Below, piece by piece: positions 50,578 through 59,531 of a stretch of DNA of 64,000 nt. Below the pieces are notes generated by a model. It was not told where the DNA came from, ran no database searches, and saw nothing but the letters and a program-made list of their open reading frames with translations. Made by a program: the position numbers and the translations under genes. Within the stretch, counting starts at the first letter, position 1. Each line of letters opens with the position of its first letter. The stretch spans positions 1-64,000 of the forward strand of contig QFQP01000001.1 of the NCBI GenBank assembly GCA_003243425.1, given 5' to 3'. Source of the stretch: Archangium gephyra (GTDB lineage: Bacteria > Myxococcota > Myxococcia > Myxococcales > Myxococcaceae).

Positions 50578-53325
50578 ATGCGCGTTGGTCTTCTTGCGGC
50601 GGTGTTCGGTGTGCTCCTTGCGAGTTGTTCACCCGCGCCGACATGTGGGCCCGACACGTGTGACGGCTGCTGCGATGCGACGGGGACATGTCGAGTCGGC
50701 ACGACCAACGAGTTCTGCGGTGGGGCGGGCGCGGCGTGTGACACCTGCGCGAGCGATCGTGAGTGCAGCGCGCGCGCGTGTGCAGCGCCGTCGAGCTGTG
50801 AGGTGGAGTCGCCGACCATCGACTTCGGGACCGTCGCGCGTGGCAGTTCGCACCAGCGCACGTTCACCGTGACCAACACCGGTGACGTCGCTCGTGCCGT
50901 CGCCATGACGTTCGCGTCGAACTCGTCGAACCGCATCGCAGTCGAGCCTTCGGGAACCGTCACGCTCGAGCCCAACGCGACGCAGACCTTCACCCTCACG
51001 CTCGACACCACGAACAGCGGGCCCGCGACGGCCACGCTGCCGCTGAAGCGCGATTCGTCGTGCTCGAGTGACGTGACCATCGCCGCCGTCGTCGTCGACG
51101 CGCTGCTCACCTGCGCGCCGCCGCAGCTGAACTTCGGCTACGTGCCGCCTTCCCTCACCGGCACCGGTCAGCTGACCTGCTCCAACGCGGGCTCGGCGCC
51201 CATCGCCATCAGCAACGTGAAGCTGAGTGAGCAGGGCCAGACGACCGCGAGCACGATCTTCACCTACGCGGGCGCAGCAACGGTCGTCGTGCCGGCGCAA
51301 GGCAGCGCGGCGCTCGAGTTGGCCTTCAAGCCGACGGCGCTCGGGCCTCGTCAGGGGCTCTTCACCTTCGACACCGACGCCTTCGGTCAGCCGACGGTTT
51401 CGCTTCCGCTGCGCGGCGTCGGCGGCGGGCCGAAGATCGACGTCGCTCCCACGCTCACCCTGCCTCCGTCGGCCGTGGGCAGTTCACAGCGCGGCGTGTT
51501 CGTCGTGCGGAACGTCGGTGTCCGCCCGAACCCCGCTGACCCCGCCGGCAATCTCCGCATCGAGAGTCTCCGCACACGTGCGCTGGCGAACACCACGTTC
51601 GACGAAGTCCTCGTCGACTTTCCCCCGACCTACGACCGCACCGCCGGCATCGAGGGCGGTCAGTCGGTGAATTTTGACGTCACGTTCACGCCGCAGACCG
51701 CGGGGACCAAGTCCATCGAGTTGAGCATCCACTCCAATGACGTGTCGGCGCCCGTCGTCACCGTCGTCGTGACCATGGAGGCGATCGCCGTTGCGCCGTG
51801 TACGTACACGGTGACGCCCGCCGCCATCGACTTCGGAACGCCGCGCCCTGGCGCCGTGGTCGACTGGCCGGTGACGGTCACCAACACCGGCACCACGAGT
51901 TGCACGGTGCTCGAAGCACGCGTCGCGCCGGCGCAGCAATTCGCAGTGCCGGACTTCACCGGTGGGCCGCTGGCGCCGGGCGCGGCGAATCGCTTCCACG
52001 TTCGCTATACGCAGGGGTCGCCGCCCGCAGGCCTCCCGCCGCCCGCAGGAACGCTGACCATCGGCACCAATTCATCGAGCACGCCCACGACCTCCGTGCC
52101 GTTGTCGGCCTCCACACGCGCCACCTGTATTCTCACGCCGTCGCAGGTCGACTTCGGGTCGGCGCCCGCTGCCTGTCGCAGCGCCGCTTTCAATGTCCCG
52201 GTGCTCAACACCTGCAGCACGGCGACCACCGTCAGCAACGCGACCGTGGTGACGGGCAGTGGTGGCTCGACGACCGAATTCACGGCCACCGCGAGCACTG
52301 GCGCGTCGCTCGGCGCCAACACCGGTGTCACGTTCACCGTCGACTATCGCCCCGCAGATCTCGGCGCTGACGAAGCGTTCCTCACCTTCACCACCACCGA
52401 GAACCTCGACACCTTCCGCCACGTGATTCCGCTGCGTGGCGTTGGCATCAGCGGCACGGTGACCGAGACCTTCAGCGCGCGTGCCCCCAGGCTCGACGTG
52501 CTCCTCGCCATCGATGACTCGCCTTCCATGGTCGACGCGCAGACGTCGCTGGCGATGGCCGGGGCGTCGCTCGGCTTTTCCAACGCGGTCGACGTTCGGT
52601 TCGGCGTCACCACGGCTGATCTCGCGAGCACCGCGCGCGGCGTGTTGCGGCGCACCGGCTCCAACGCGCCCTTCGTGGCGAACAGCACGCCCAACGCCAG
52701 CGCCGAGTTCGCGACCCTGGTGGGCCTCGGTGGTACGGGCGCCGCGTCGTCGTGTCTCGCCGCCGCTGCAGAGGCGCTGAGCGACGCGCGCCTCCACGGC
52801 AGCAACCTCGGGTTTCTGCGCAACGATGCGCACCTCGGCGTCATCTGTCTGACCGACTCGCCAGACTCGACGCCGAACCCCGTTTCCTTCGAGCTCGATC
52901 GACTCTCTCTGGTGCGAGGTCTGCAGCGCGCCGACGCGTTCAGCTACAGCGTGGTGGGCCCGTTCCTGCCAACGCCACCGGGCGGGTGCACGTACGACGG
53001 CAGCAACACCGCGACGCACGCGACGGCCATCACGCGCTTCTCAGGCGTCGAAGAGGAGATCTGCAGCGGCAACGCTGGCGCTTCCATCGGCAATGTCATC
53101 TCGCAGCTGGTCGCGCGGGTGGAGCGCAACTTCACGCTGACGCGCCCGCCGGACCTCGCGACGACACCCATCGTGACCATCAACGGCGCCCCGGTGCCGT
53201 CGACGGTGAACGGCATGCCGGCGTGGTCGATCGACTCGGTGACCGGCCGGCTCACGTTCTCGGCGCTCTACGCACCAGCTCCCGGACTGCCGGTCACCAT
53301 CAGCTACGCACCGCTCTGCTACTGA
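50578..53325 (+). CDS. Anchor-D lipoprotein with VWA-like domain
   Basis: A 915-residue exported lipoprotein. The signal ends Leu-Leu-Ala-Ser-Cys near residue 15. A Cys-rich head (about 15-65) contains Asp-Gly-Cys-Cys-Asp-Ala-Thr-Gly-Thr-Cys, almost the same motif as in the 33 kb Ig-like lipoprotein. Five or so choice-of-anchor-D repeats follow (about 75-640; Phe-Gly-x-Val, Thr-Asn-Thr-Gly, Ser-Cys-Thr-Val). Then a VWA-like domain opens with Leu-Ala-Ile-Asp-Asp-Ser-Pro-Ser-Met, a MIDAS-type Asp-x-Ser-x-Ser variant, and a beta tail ends Ile-Ser-Tyr-Ala-Pro-Leu-Cys-Tyr. Probably a surface protein that binds a ligand through the VWA domain. It faces away from phaZ. Confidence 0.8.
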   Translation: MRVGLLAAVFGVLLASCSPAPTCGPDTCDGCCDATGTCRVGTTNEFCGGAGAACDTCASDRECSARACAAPSSCEVESPTIDFGTVARGSSHQRTFTVTNTGDVARAVAMTFASNSSNRIAVEPSGTVTLEPNATQTFTLTLDTTNSGPATATLPLKRDSSCSSDVTIAAVVVDALLTCAPPQLNFGYVPPSLTGTGQLTCSNAGSAPIAISNVKLSEQGQTTASTIFTYAGAATVVVPAQGSAALELAFKPTALGPRQGLFTFDTDAFGQPTVSLPLRGVGGGPKIDVAPTLTLPPSAVGSSQRGVFVVRNVGVRPNPADPAGNLRIESLRTRALANTTFDEVLVDFPPTYDRTAGIEGGQSVNFDVTFTPQTAGTKSIELSIHSNDVSAPVVTVVVTMEAIAVAPCTYTVTPAAIDFGTPRPGAVVDWPVTVTNTGTTSCTVLEARVAPAQQFAVPDFTGGPLAPGAANRFHVRYTQGSPPAGLPPPAGTLTIGTNSSSTPTTSVPLSASTRATCILTPSQVDFGSAPAACRSAAFNVPVLNTCSTATTVSNATVVTGSGGSTTEFTATASTGASLGANTGVTFTVDYRPADLGADEAFLTFTTTENLDTFRHVIPLRGVGISGTVTETFSARAPRLDVLLAIDDSPSMVDAQTSLAMAGASLGFSNAVDVRFGVTTADLASTARGVLRRTGSNAPFVANSTPNASAEFATLVGLGGTGAASSCLAAAAEALSDARLHGSNLGFLRNDAHLGVICLTDSPDSTPNPVSFELDRLSLVRGLQRADAFSYSVVGPFLPTPPGGCTYDGSNTATHATAITRFSGVEEEICSGNAGASIGNVISQLVARVERNFTLTRPPDLATTPIVTINGAPVPSTVNGMPAWSIDSVTGRLTFSALYAPAPGLPVTISYAPLCY

Positions 53326-53327
53326 CT

Positions 53328-53681
53328 TTAGAGCGCGCCCTTCTGCGCCAGCACCCACAGCGTCGCAGCCACGTCTGCATTGCAGTCGTACGTGCGCTGC
53401 GCGTCGCTCGCGGTGGCCCAGCTCGAGCCGCCCTTTTCGATCTTCCCGTTCTCGAACGTGGCCTGCGTGCTGCCGCCGATCTCCACGTACCACTTGCTGC
53501 CGCGCTTGACGGCCTTGCCCTTCGTCGAGCCGCCCTTCTCAACCACGATCTCGCTCGATGATTCCTTGTACGTGTACTGCGTGCTGCCCGACTTCTCGAC
53601 GCGGCCACTCGAACATTTGTAGTCGGCGGCGAAGGCAGAGACCGAGGCGAGCGAGAGCAGGGCGATGACGATGCGTTTCAT
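53328..53681 (-). CDS. Small secreted protein with Gly-Gly-Ser-Thr repeats
   Basis: A 117-residue protein with an Ala-Phe-Ala signal site near residue 19; ATG 53681 is preferred over 53765 because it opens the leader. The mature part is built from about four 14-18 residue units of the type Val-Glu-Lys-x-Gly-Ser-Thr, each probably a beta hairpin, between two Cys that could pair (Tyr-Lys-Cys at the start, Tyr-Asp-Cys at about 98). The end is helical and hydrophobic. I do not recognise a family. Convergent with the anchor-D gene, 2 bases apart. Confidence 0.65.
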   Translation of the reverse strand: MKRIVIALLSLASVSAFAADYKCSSGRVEKSGSTQYTYKESSSEIVVEKGGSTKGKAVKRGSKWYVEIGGSTQATFENGKIEKGGSSWATASDAQRTYDCNADVAATLWVLAQKGAL

Positions 53682-53830
53682 GAAGGACTCTCCTGGTTGA
53701 ACGTGGGGTTGGGGTGACGGCGCTTTCACCCATGAGCGGTGAAACGAGTGCACCGAAACCTTCATCGCTCTTCACTGTCAGTGTTATTTCGCGTCGCTGA
53801 CGGAACTCTCTCTCAAAAGGAACGCAACCC

Positions 53831-56545
53831 ATGATGCTCGTTGCCGTTGCTGCGCTGACCCTGGCCGCCGCGCCGCCGCCGAAGCCCTTCACCGCAGGGC
53901 CTTCCATCGAAGGCGTGTCGGAGTACTCGCTGCCCAACGGGCTCAAGGTGCTCTTCGTGCCTGACAGCTCGAAGCCCACGACGACCGTGAATCTCACGGT
54001 GTTCGTCGGCAGCCGCCACGAGAACTACGGCGAGAAGGGCATGGCGCACCTGTTCGAGCACATGCTCTTCAAGAAGACGAAGAAGTTCGGCGACGTGAAG
54101 CAGGAGCTCACGAAGCTGGGCGGCATGGCCAACGGCACCACGTGGTTCGACCGCACCAACTACTTCGAGATCTTCCCGTACGACGACGCGAAGGTGAAGA
54201 CGGCCATCGAGCTCGAGGCCGAACGTCTGCGCAACGCCATCATTTCGCGTGAACAGCTGCTCACCGAGATGACCGTGGTGCGCAACGAGTTCGAGATGGG
54301 TGAGAACCAGCCGGATGGCGTGCTCGAAGAGCGCGTGATGGCGGCCGCGTTTCAGTGGCACAACTACGGCAACACCACCATCGGCGCGAAGAGCGACATC
54401 GAGAAGGTGCCCAACGAGCGGCTGCTCGCGTTCTACGAGACGTACTACCAGCCGGACAACGCGATGCTGATCGTCGCGGGCAAGTTCGACGAGGCCAAGA
54501 CGTTCAAGTTCATCGCCGACACCTTCGGAAAGCTGCCGAAGCCCAGGCGCACGCTGCCCACCACGTACACCGACGAGCCCACCCACGACGGTGAGACCAC
54601 GGTGACCGTGCGTCGCGTCGGTGGAACGCCGGTGGTCATGGTCGGTTACCACGTGCCCGCGGCGTCCGACCCCGACGCGCCGGCGGTCGATCTTCTCGAC
54701 TCGTTGCTCGGCGATTCACCGTCGGGCCGTCTGTACAAGGAGCTCGTCGAGACCAAGAAGGCCGCGCGCGTGGCCTGCAGCAGCTACACGCTGCGTGAGC
54801 CGGGCTACTTCATGTGCCGCGCCCAGCTCAATGCGAAGGACCCTTCAGGTCCCGCGCGTGACGGGCTGTTGTCGGTGCTCGAGGGCTTCGCCAAGAAGCC
54901 GCCCACGAAGGAAGAGGTGGAGCGCGCCAAGACGGCGCAGCTCAAGGAGTTCGAGCTGCTGCTCAACTCGAGCGAGCGCGTGGGCATCTACCTGTCCGAG
55001 TACGCGGCCATGGGCGACTGGCGCCTGCTGTTCCTCTCGCGAGATCGCATCGAGAAGCTCACGGTGGAAGACGTGGTGCGCGTGGCAGGCAAGTACTTCA
55101 AGGTGAGCAACCGCACGCTCGGTGAGTACGTTCCCACCGAGAAGCCGGAGCGCGCGGAGATCTCCGCGGCCGCCGACCTCGGCCCCGTGCTCAAGGACTA
55201 CAAGGGCAAGGCCGAGATGGCGCAGGGCGAGGCCTTCGACGCCACGCCGAAGAACATCGACGCGCGCACGCAGCGCCCGGTGCTGTCGGGCGGCACCAGG
55301 CTCGCGCTGCTGACCAAGAAGACGCGCGGTGAGACGGTGCAGGTCAACATCAACCTCAAGTTCGGCTCCGAGAAGTCGCTGCAGGGGCAGCGCGTGGCCG
55401 GTGATTTCGCAGCGCGCATGCTGATGCGTGGCACGAAGAGCAAGACGCGGCAGCAGGTGAAGGACGCGTTCGACGCGCTCAAGGCGCAGGTTCACGTGCA
55501 GCCGCAGCCGCAGGGCGTGGTGGTGAGCGTCGAGGTGCGCAAGCCGCAGCTCGCCGCGGCGCTCGACCTCGTGGGCGAAGTGCTGAAGACGCCGGCCTTC
55601 GACGCGAAGGAGTTCGAGCAGCTGCGCCGCGAAGTGCTCGCGCAGTACGAGCAGCAGAAGGACGACCCCATGGCCATCGGGCAGATCGGCCTGCAGCGCG
55701 TGCTCTCGCCCTTCCAGACGAAGGGCCACCCGCTGTACGTGCCGAGCATTCAGGAGCTCATCGCCGACGCGACGGCGCTCAAGGTCGAAGACTCGAAGGC
55801 GTACCACGCGAAGTTCTACGGCGCGCAGAGCGGCTACATCGCGGTGGTGGGTGACTTCGACGAGAAGGCCACGCAGGCGCAGCTCGAGAAGCTGTTCGGG
55901 GCGTGGAAGTCGCCCGAGGCGTACACGCGCATTCCGGTGCCGTTCGTGAACGTCGAGCAGAAGAACGGCAGCATCGAGACGCCCGACAAGAAGATGGCGT
56001 TCTACGGCGCGGGCACCATCTTCAAATTGAAGGACAGCGACCCCGATTACGCCGCGATGCTCATCGCCGACTACATGCTCGGCGGCGGCTTCCTGAACGG
56101 CCGCGTGCCGCAGCGGCTGCGCGAGAAGGAAGGTCTGTCGTACGGCGCCGGCACGCACATGCGCGCGGGCACGCACGAAGATTTCGCCGCCATCATCGGC
56201 TACGCCATCTACGCGCCCGAGAACGTCGGGAAGATCGAAACCGGCTTCAACGAGGAGATCGCCAGGGCCGTCGAGAAGGGCTTCACCGAAGCCGAGCTCA
56301 AGCTGGCTCGTGAAGGCCTGCTCAAGGAGCTCGAGAGCGCTCGCGCCGACGACGGCGAGCTGGCCGGCGACCTCGTGCAGCAGCTCGACCTCGGCCGCAC
56401 CACGGCGTTCGACCAGCAGATCGAAGACAAGTTGAAGAGCCTGTCGCTCAAGGAAGTGAACGAGACGCTCAAGAAGTACGTCGACCCGAAGAAGTTCAGC
56501 TCGCTGAAGGTCGGCGACTTCAAGCAGGTCGCTGCGCCGAAGTGA
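53831..56545 (+). CDS. M16-family zinc peptidase, exported
   Basis: A 904-residue protein with four M16 lobes. The inverted zinc motif His73-Leu-Phe-Glu76-His77 and the third ligand Glu153 (Arg-Asn-Glu-Phe-Glu) are in the N-terminal lobe. The matching site in the third lobe lacks the His-x-x-Glu-His residues, as in processing-peptidase or insulysin-type enzymes with one active half. A short hydrophobic N-terminus suggests export to the periplasm. Codon use is highly biased (many GAG, AAG, CTC), suggesting strong expression. The last codons overlap the miaE start (GTGA). A second ATG follows the first directly. Confidence 0.92.
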   Translation: MMLVAVAALTLAAAPPPKPFTAGPSIEGVSEYSLPNGLKVLFVPDSSKPTTTVNLTVFVGSRHENYGEKGMAHLFEHMLFKKTKKFGDVKQELTKLGGMANGTTWFDRTNYFEIFPYDDAKVKTAIELEAERLRNAIISREQLLTEMTVVRNEFEMGENQPDGVLEERVMAAAFQWHNYGNTTIGAKSDIEKVPNERLLAFYETYYQPDNAMLIVAGKFDEAKTFKFIADTFGKLPKPRRTLPTTYTDEPTHDGETTVTVRRVGGTPVVMVGYHVPAASDPDAPAVDLLDSLLGDSPSGRLYKELVETKKAARVACSSYTLREPGYFMCRAQLNAKDPSGPARDGLLSVLEGFAKKPPTKEEVERAKTAQLKEFELLLNSSERVGIYLSEYAAMGDWRLLFLSRDRIEKLTVEDVVRVAGKYFKVSNRTLGEYVPTEKPERAEISAAADLGPVLKDYKGKAEMAQGEAFDATPKNIDARTQRPVLSGGTRLALLTKKTRGETVQVNINLKFGSEKSLQGQRVAGDFAARMLMRGTKSKTRQQVKDAFDALKAQVHVQPQPQGVVVSVEVRKPQLAAALDLVGEVLKTPAFDAKEFEQLRREVLAQYEQQKDDPMAIGQIGLQRVLSPFQTKGHPLYVPSIQELIADATALKVEDSKAYHAKFYGAQSGYIAVVGDFDEKATQAQLEKLFGAWKSPEAYTRIPVPFVNVEQKNGSIETPDKKMAFYGAGTIFKLKDSDPDYAAMLIADYMLGGGFLNGRVPQRLREKEGLSYGAGTHMRAGTHEDFAAIIGYAIYAPENVGKIETGFNEEIARAVEKGFTEAELKLAREGLLKELESARADDGELAGDLVQQLDLGRTTAFDQQIEDKLKSLSLKEVNETLKKYVDPKKFSSLKVGDFKQVAAPK

Positions 56546-57114
56546 TTTCGCTCCGCCAACCAACGAGTCAGGCGTGGCTGCCGCTGGCCCTCGAGCGCTT
56601 CGATGAAGTGCTCGTGGACCATGCGCACTGCGAGAAGAAGGCGGCGGCCAACGCGCTGTCGTTGCTGCAGGCCTACCCTGAAGTGCCCGGGTTGCCTGCG
56701 CAGATGGCGCGGCTGGCGCGCGAAGAATCGGCGCACCTCGCGAAGGTGCTGCAGATCATGGAGACGCGCGGCCTGGTGCTGGGCAAAGACCTCGGCGATC
56801 CGTACGCGCAGGCGCTCCAGAAGACGATGCGGAACCCCTCGAAGGAACGGCGGCTCGATCGCTTCCTGGTCGCCGGCATCATCGAGTCACGCAGCCACGA
56901 GCGGCTCGCGTTGCTGGCCGAAGGTCTTGAAGACGCGAGGTTGAAGAAGTTCTACGGCGAGCTGGCGAAGAGCGAAGACGGGCACCAGAAGTTGTTCCTT
57001 CGGCTCGCGCTGGAGATCGAAGACGAGCGCGTCGTGAACGAGCGGCTCGACTACTTCTTGAACGCCGAGGCCGAGCTCATTCGCACGCTGCCGGTGCGTG
57101 CGGCGATTCACTGA
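56542..57114 (+). CDS. miaE: tRNA-(ms2io6A) hydroxylase-like di-iron protein
   Basis: A 190-residue ferritin-like protein that would hydroxylate the isopentenyl side chain of ms2i6A37 in tRNA. Di-iron ligands follow the family pattern: Asp-His-Ala-His-Cys-Glu-Lys-Lys-Ala-Ala near residues 26-35, Glu-Glu-Ser-Ala-His near 60, Glu-Ser-Arg-Ser-His-Glu near 113, and Ser-Glu-Asp-Gly-His-Gln near 145. The GTG start is inside the M16 stop, so it is coupled to a peptidase with no obvious link to tRNA. Family confident. Confidence 0.88.
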   Translation: MISLRQPTSQAWLPLALERFDEVLVDHAHCEKKAAANALSLLQAYPEVPGLPAQMARLAREESAHLAKVLQIMETRGLVLGKDLGDPYAQALQKTMRNPSKERRLDRFLVAGIIESRSHERLALLAEGLEDARLKKFYGELAKSEDGHQKLFLRLALEIEDERVVNERLDYFLNAEAELIRTLPVRAAIH

Positions 57115-57237
57115 CCTGCGCGCGACTCGCCGTTCCTCACCCGGTGAGAAAACGTAAAGGTCCAACCACCCGATGTGCTTCATGAATTCGGGAAAAAAGA
57201 GGGCCGAAACCCTTTCGGGGTTCATCCGACACTGTAG

Positions 57238-57256
57238 GTGCGAGCCCACCTCGCAC
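57238..57256 (+). promoter_or_regulatory. Perfect 7-bp hairpin in the leader of the 57.3 kb gene
   Basis: GTGCGAG and CTCGCAC flank a five-base loop, ending 16 bases before the ATG. It lies just upstream of the ribosome site (CGGAG). It may stabilise the mRNA or be an operator. An AACCC/GGGTT arm pair just upstream (about 57210-57221) adds structure. Confidence 0.4.
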
Positions 57257-57272
57257 TACTTCGGAGCCGCCC

Positions 57273-57779
57273 ATGCCCGTCGTCTTCAACCCGTTCAACC
57301 CGATGTCGTACGTGAACGCCAGGGGCACCGCCGTGAACAACGCGGCGCTCGGTGCACCGCGCGTCTCGAAGGGCACGCCGATTCCGGTCGAAGCCAAGAG
57401 CGAGAACCCCGGCATCAAGTTGAAGTCGAAGACGCTCGCCGACGGCAGCGTCGAGGTTTCGTTCGCTGGCAAGGCGAAGGCCGCGAAGGTCATTCAGCCC
57501 ACCGGCGTCTACGCCGACATGATGGAGCCCACGAAGACCAACAACACGGTCTCGCTCAAGGTCGCGGTGAACGAAGCGGTCACCACCGATTCGTTCGGCG
57601 CGACGAACTACACCGAGAAGAACAAGCGCGGCATGTTCGAATACACCTCGGAAGGTGAGACCGGCCGTCAGCTCGCCAACGACTTCGCCAAGCGCGTCAA
57701 CCAGCTCGGCGCTTTCCGCGCCACCGTGAAGCCCGGCGCCACCGCCGATGCAGCGACGCTGATCATCTCGCGCCGCTGA
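57273..57779 (+). CDS. Unknown leaderless protein, possibly abundant
   Basis: A 168-residue protein I do not recognise. It starts Met-Pro-Val-Val-Phe-Asn-Pro-Phe with no signal peptide, has a Pro/Gly-rich first 50 residues, then Lys-rich alternating strands (Gly-Ser-Val-Glu-Val-Ser-Phe-Ala-Gly-Lys) and a C-terminal helix-strand. No Cys and no catalytic motif. The codons are strongly biased and a structured leader with CGGAG lies before the ATG, which hints at high expression. A similar leaderless protein follows at 57.9 kb. Confidence 0.6.
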   Translation: MPVVFNPFNPMSYVNARGTAVNNAALGAPRVSKGTPIPVEAKSENPGIKLKSKTLADGSVEVSFAGKAKAAKVIQPTGVYADMMEPTKTNNTVSLKVAVNEAVTTDSFGATNYTEKNKRGMFEYTSEGETGRQLANDFAKRVNQLGAFRATVKPGATADAATLIISRR

Positions 57780-57816
57780 ACTCTCAACGCCTGAGAAATT
57801 GATCAGCACCCGCAGG

Positions 57817-57838
57817 CGACGTGACTTCGACGTGACTT
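57817..57838. promoter_or_regulatory. Tandem 11-bp direct repeat before the 57.9 kb gene
   Basis: CGACGTGACTT occurs twice with no gap, starting 90 bases before the ATG. An 11-base period is one helical turn, so two protein subunits could bind on the same face, as with direct-repeat activator sites. No regulator is known here. Confidence 0.5.
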
Positions 57839-57906
57839 GCGGCGCGCTCCGGCAGACAGCACATTGCCGCGCACCAACTCTTCACCCCTCGAAAGAGAGA
57901 CTTCTC

Positions 57907-58623
57907 ATGTCCCGTATCGCCAAAGCCGACGTCAACCGCGCTCTCGAAGTGGCTGCCATGCGCATTCAAGACGCCGGTGGCGCTGATGGCCGCGTCAGCC
58001 GCGCCGAGATGACGAAGGCGCTCAAGAACCTCACGGGCACCGAGAAGAAGCTCGCCGACGTCTTCTTCAAGTTCATCGACAACCGCGACTTCAAGAAGGG
58101 CGCGCAGGTCACCAAGACCGACATCGACCGCGCGGTGGCGTACGCCAAGCAGAAGATGATCGCGAAGTACGACCTCAACAACAACGGCCTCTCGTCGGCC
58201 GAAGTGAAGAAGATGAGCCTGACGGGCAAGCTCGCCGTCGACCTCGCGCGTGAACTCAAGGCCGCCGCCGCGGGTCAGAACGCGCTCGATGCCGGCTCGT
58301 TCCTCGAGTTCAAGGAAGAGCTGACCACCGCGCTCTCGCGCACCGACGTCACCAGCGCCTCGCAGGTCGACGCGCTCCTCAAGGAGCAGATCATCGCCGC
58401 GTGCCACCAGTCGACCTACGAGCACGTGACGACGCTCGCCGAGGCCTTCGAGGCGGTCGACCAGGGCGAGTTCGTCATTCGCGAGGTGAAGGACAAGAAG
58501 ACCGGCGAGCTCTACACGTCGATCGACTACGGCGCGGGTGACAGCACCTACGGCGCCATCTTCAAGAAGGGCAGCGCCACGCCGGCCGCCGCCATTCACG
58601 ACGGCGAAGTGCAGAAGTTCTGA
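57907..58623 (+). CDS. Leaderless EF-hand-like protein
   Basis: A 238-residue protein. The ATG at 57907 has GAAAGAGAG before it; the frame extends to 57799 without support. The N-terminal half is helical with two loops resembling degenerate EF hands: Gly-Gly-Ala-Asp-Gly-Arg-Val-Ser-Arg-Ala-Glu near residue 25 and Asp-Leu-Asn-Asn-Asn-Gly-Leu-Ser-Ser-Ala-Glu near 91. Each loop is one residue off the canonical twelve, so calcium binding is uncertain. The C-terminal part (about 170-238) is mixed and ends Val-Gln-Lys-Phe. No signal peptide. Function unknown. Confidence 0.65.
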   Translation: MSRIAKADVNRALEVAAMRIQDAGGADGRVSRAEMTKALKNLTGTEKKLADVFFKFIDNRDFKKGAQVTKTDIDRAVAYAKQKMIAKYDLNNNGLSSAEVKKMSLTGKLAVDLARELKAAAAGQNALDAGSFLEFKEELTTALSRTDVTSASQVDALLKEQIIAACHQSTYEHVTTLAEAFEAVDQGEFVIREVKDKKTGELYTSIDYGAGDSTYGAIFKKGSATPAAAIHDGEVQKF

Positions 58624-58675
58624 AAATCGCTCCAGCTGAAGTGAAGGGCCCGGTGGCTCTGATGCGTTCGTCGCG

Positions 58676-59509
58676 TCAGAGCCACACGAGTTTCTGGTGC
58701 CGGCCCTGCAGGTAGCCGACCTTGCGCGCGATGTTCGCGAAGTGGGGCGTGTCTTCGTCGACGCGCACCGTGAGCCGCGGCAGGGACGACATGAGGAAGC
58801 GGCTGATTTGCCCGAGGCACAACGTGGCGTGGCCTTTGTTGCGCGCCGCGGGCAGCGTGTAGAGCCCCTCGAGCTCCGCGCCGAACTGGCTGCGGCTGCC
58901 CACGTCGAGCTTGAAGACCAGCTCACCTTTTTCTTCGAGCACGTAGGTGCGGCCCGAACGCACGCGTTGGCGCACGCGGAGATCGAACCCCGAAGGGTCT
59001 TCCTGCATGGGGTCGCGCTGCAGCAGCTCCTTCATGCAGGCGGCCGACATGGGCACCAGCCTCGGAAGGTCGGCTTCGGTCGCGGCGCGCAGCAGCGGGT
59101 TGGTGAACGGCCCGAGGTCGTTGGGCGAGACCGAGAACAACCGCTGCACCTTGCTGAAGCGCGGCGTGACGCCGAAGTGGCGGAGCAGTGAATCGACCAC
59201 GCTCTGTTCGCCGATGATGCCGCGCGGCTGCACCAGCCCGTGGAGCTTCTTGGCGATGTCGCCGATGTGCAGCGGGCTGGAGGCAGAAGGCACGAGCAGG
59301 CCGCCTCCGCTGCCGACGAAGAGCGCGGCGGTGAGCTCGTTGTCGAAGAAGCGGCCGAAGAAGGTGAAGGGCGCGCGCGCGTTGTTGGAGACGACGCCGA
59401 ACTCCTCCATCAGGCCCAGGAGGTACATGTTGTGCGTCGTGTCGCGCGACAACATCGTGCGCAGGGCGCTCACATGATCAGGGCCGAGTGGTTCGACGAC
59501 GGCGGGCAT
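58676..59509 (-). CDS. GNAT-family N-acetyltransferase
   Basis: A 277-residue protein with an N-terminal domain of its own (about 1-130) and a C-terminal GNAT fold. The acetyl-CoA loop is the Ala-Arg-Asn-Lys-Gly-His-Ala region near 225 (an Arg/Gln-x-x-Gly-x-Gly/Ala variant), preceded by the Gly-Leu-Tyr-Thr-Leu-Pro strand. The two-part layout resembles DUF4081-type GNATs. It ends the run PEGA protein - gluQ - TonB-like - GNAT, 22 bases after the TonB-like stop. Substrate unknown. Confidence 0.8.
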   Translation of the reverse strand: MPAVVEPLGPDHVSALRTMLSRDTTHNMYLLGLMEEFGVVSNNARAPFTFFGRFFDNELTAALFVGSGGGLLVPSASSPLHIGDIAKKLHGLVQPRGIIGEQSVVDSLLRHFGVTPRFSKVQRLFSVSPNDLGPFTNPLLRAATEADLPRLVPMSAACMKELLQRDPMQEDPSGFDLRVRQRVRSGRTYVLEEKGELVFKLDVGSRSQFGAELEGLYTLPAARNKGHATLCLGQISRFLMSSLPRLTVRVDEDTPHFANIARKVGYLQGRHQKLVWL

Positions 59510-59531
59510 CGGGAAGAGCCGAGACTGTACG

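Noticed and set aside
29239..57152. Shared CCCGGTGAGAAAAC near 29240 and 57140
   Set aside because: Only 14 bases, one copy overlapping a stop codon; probably chance.
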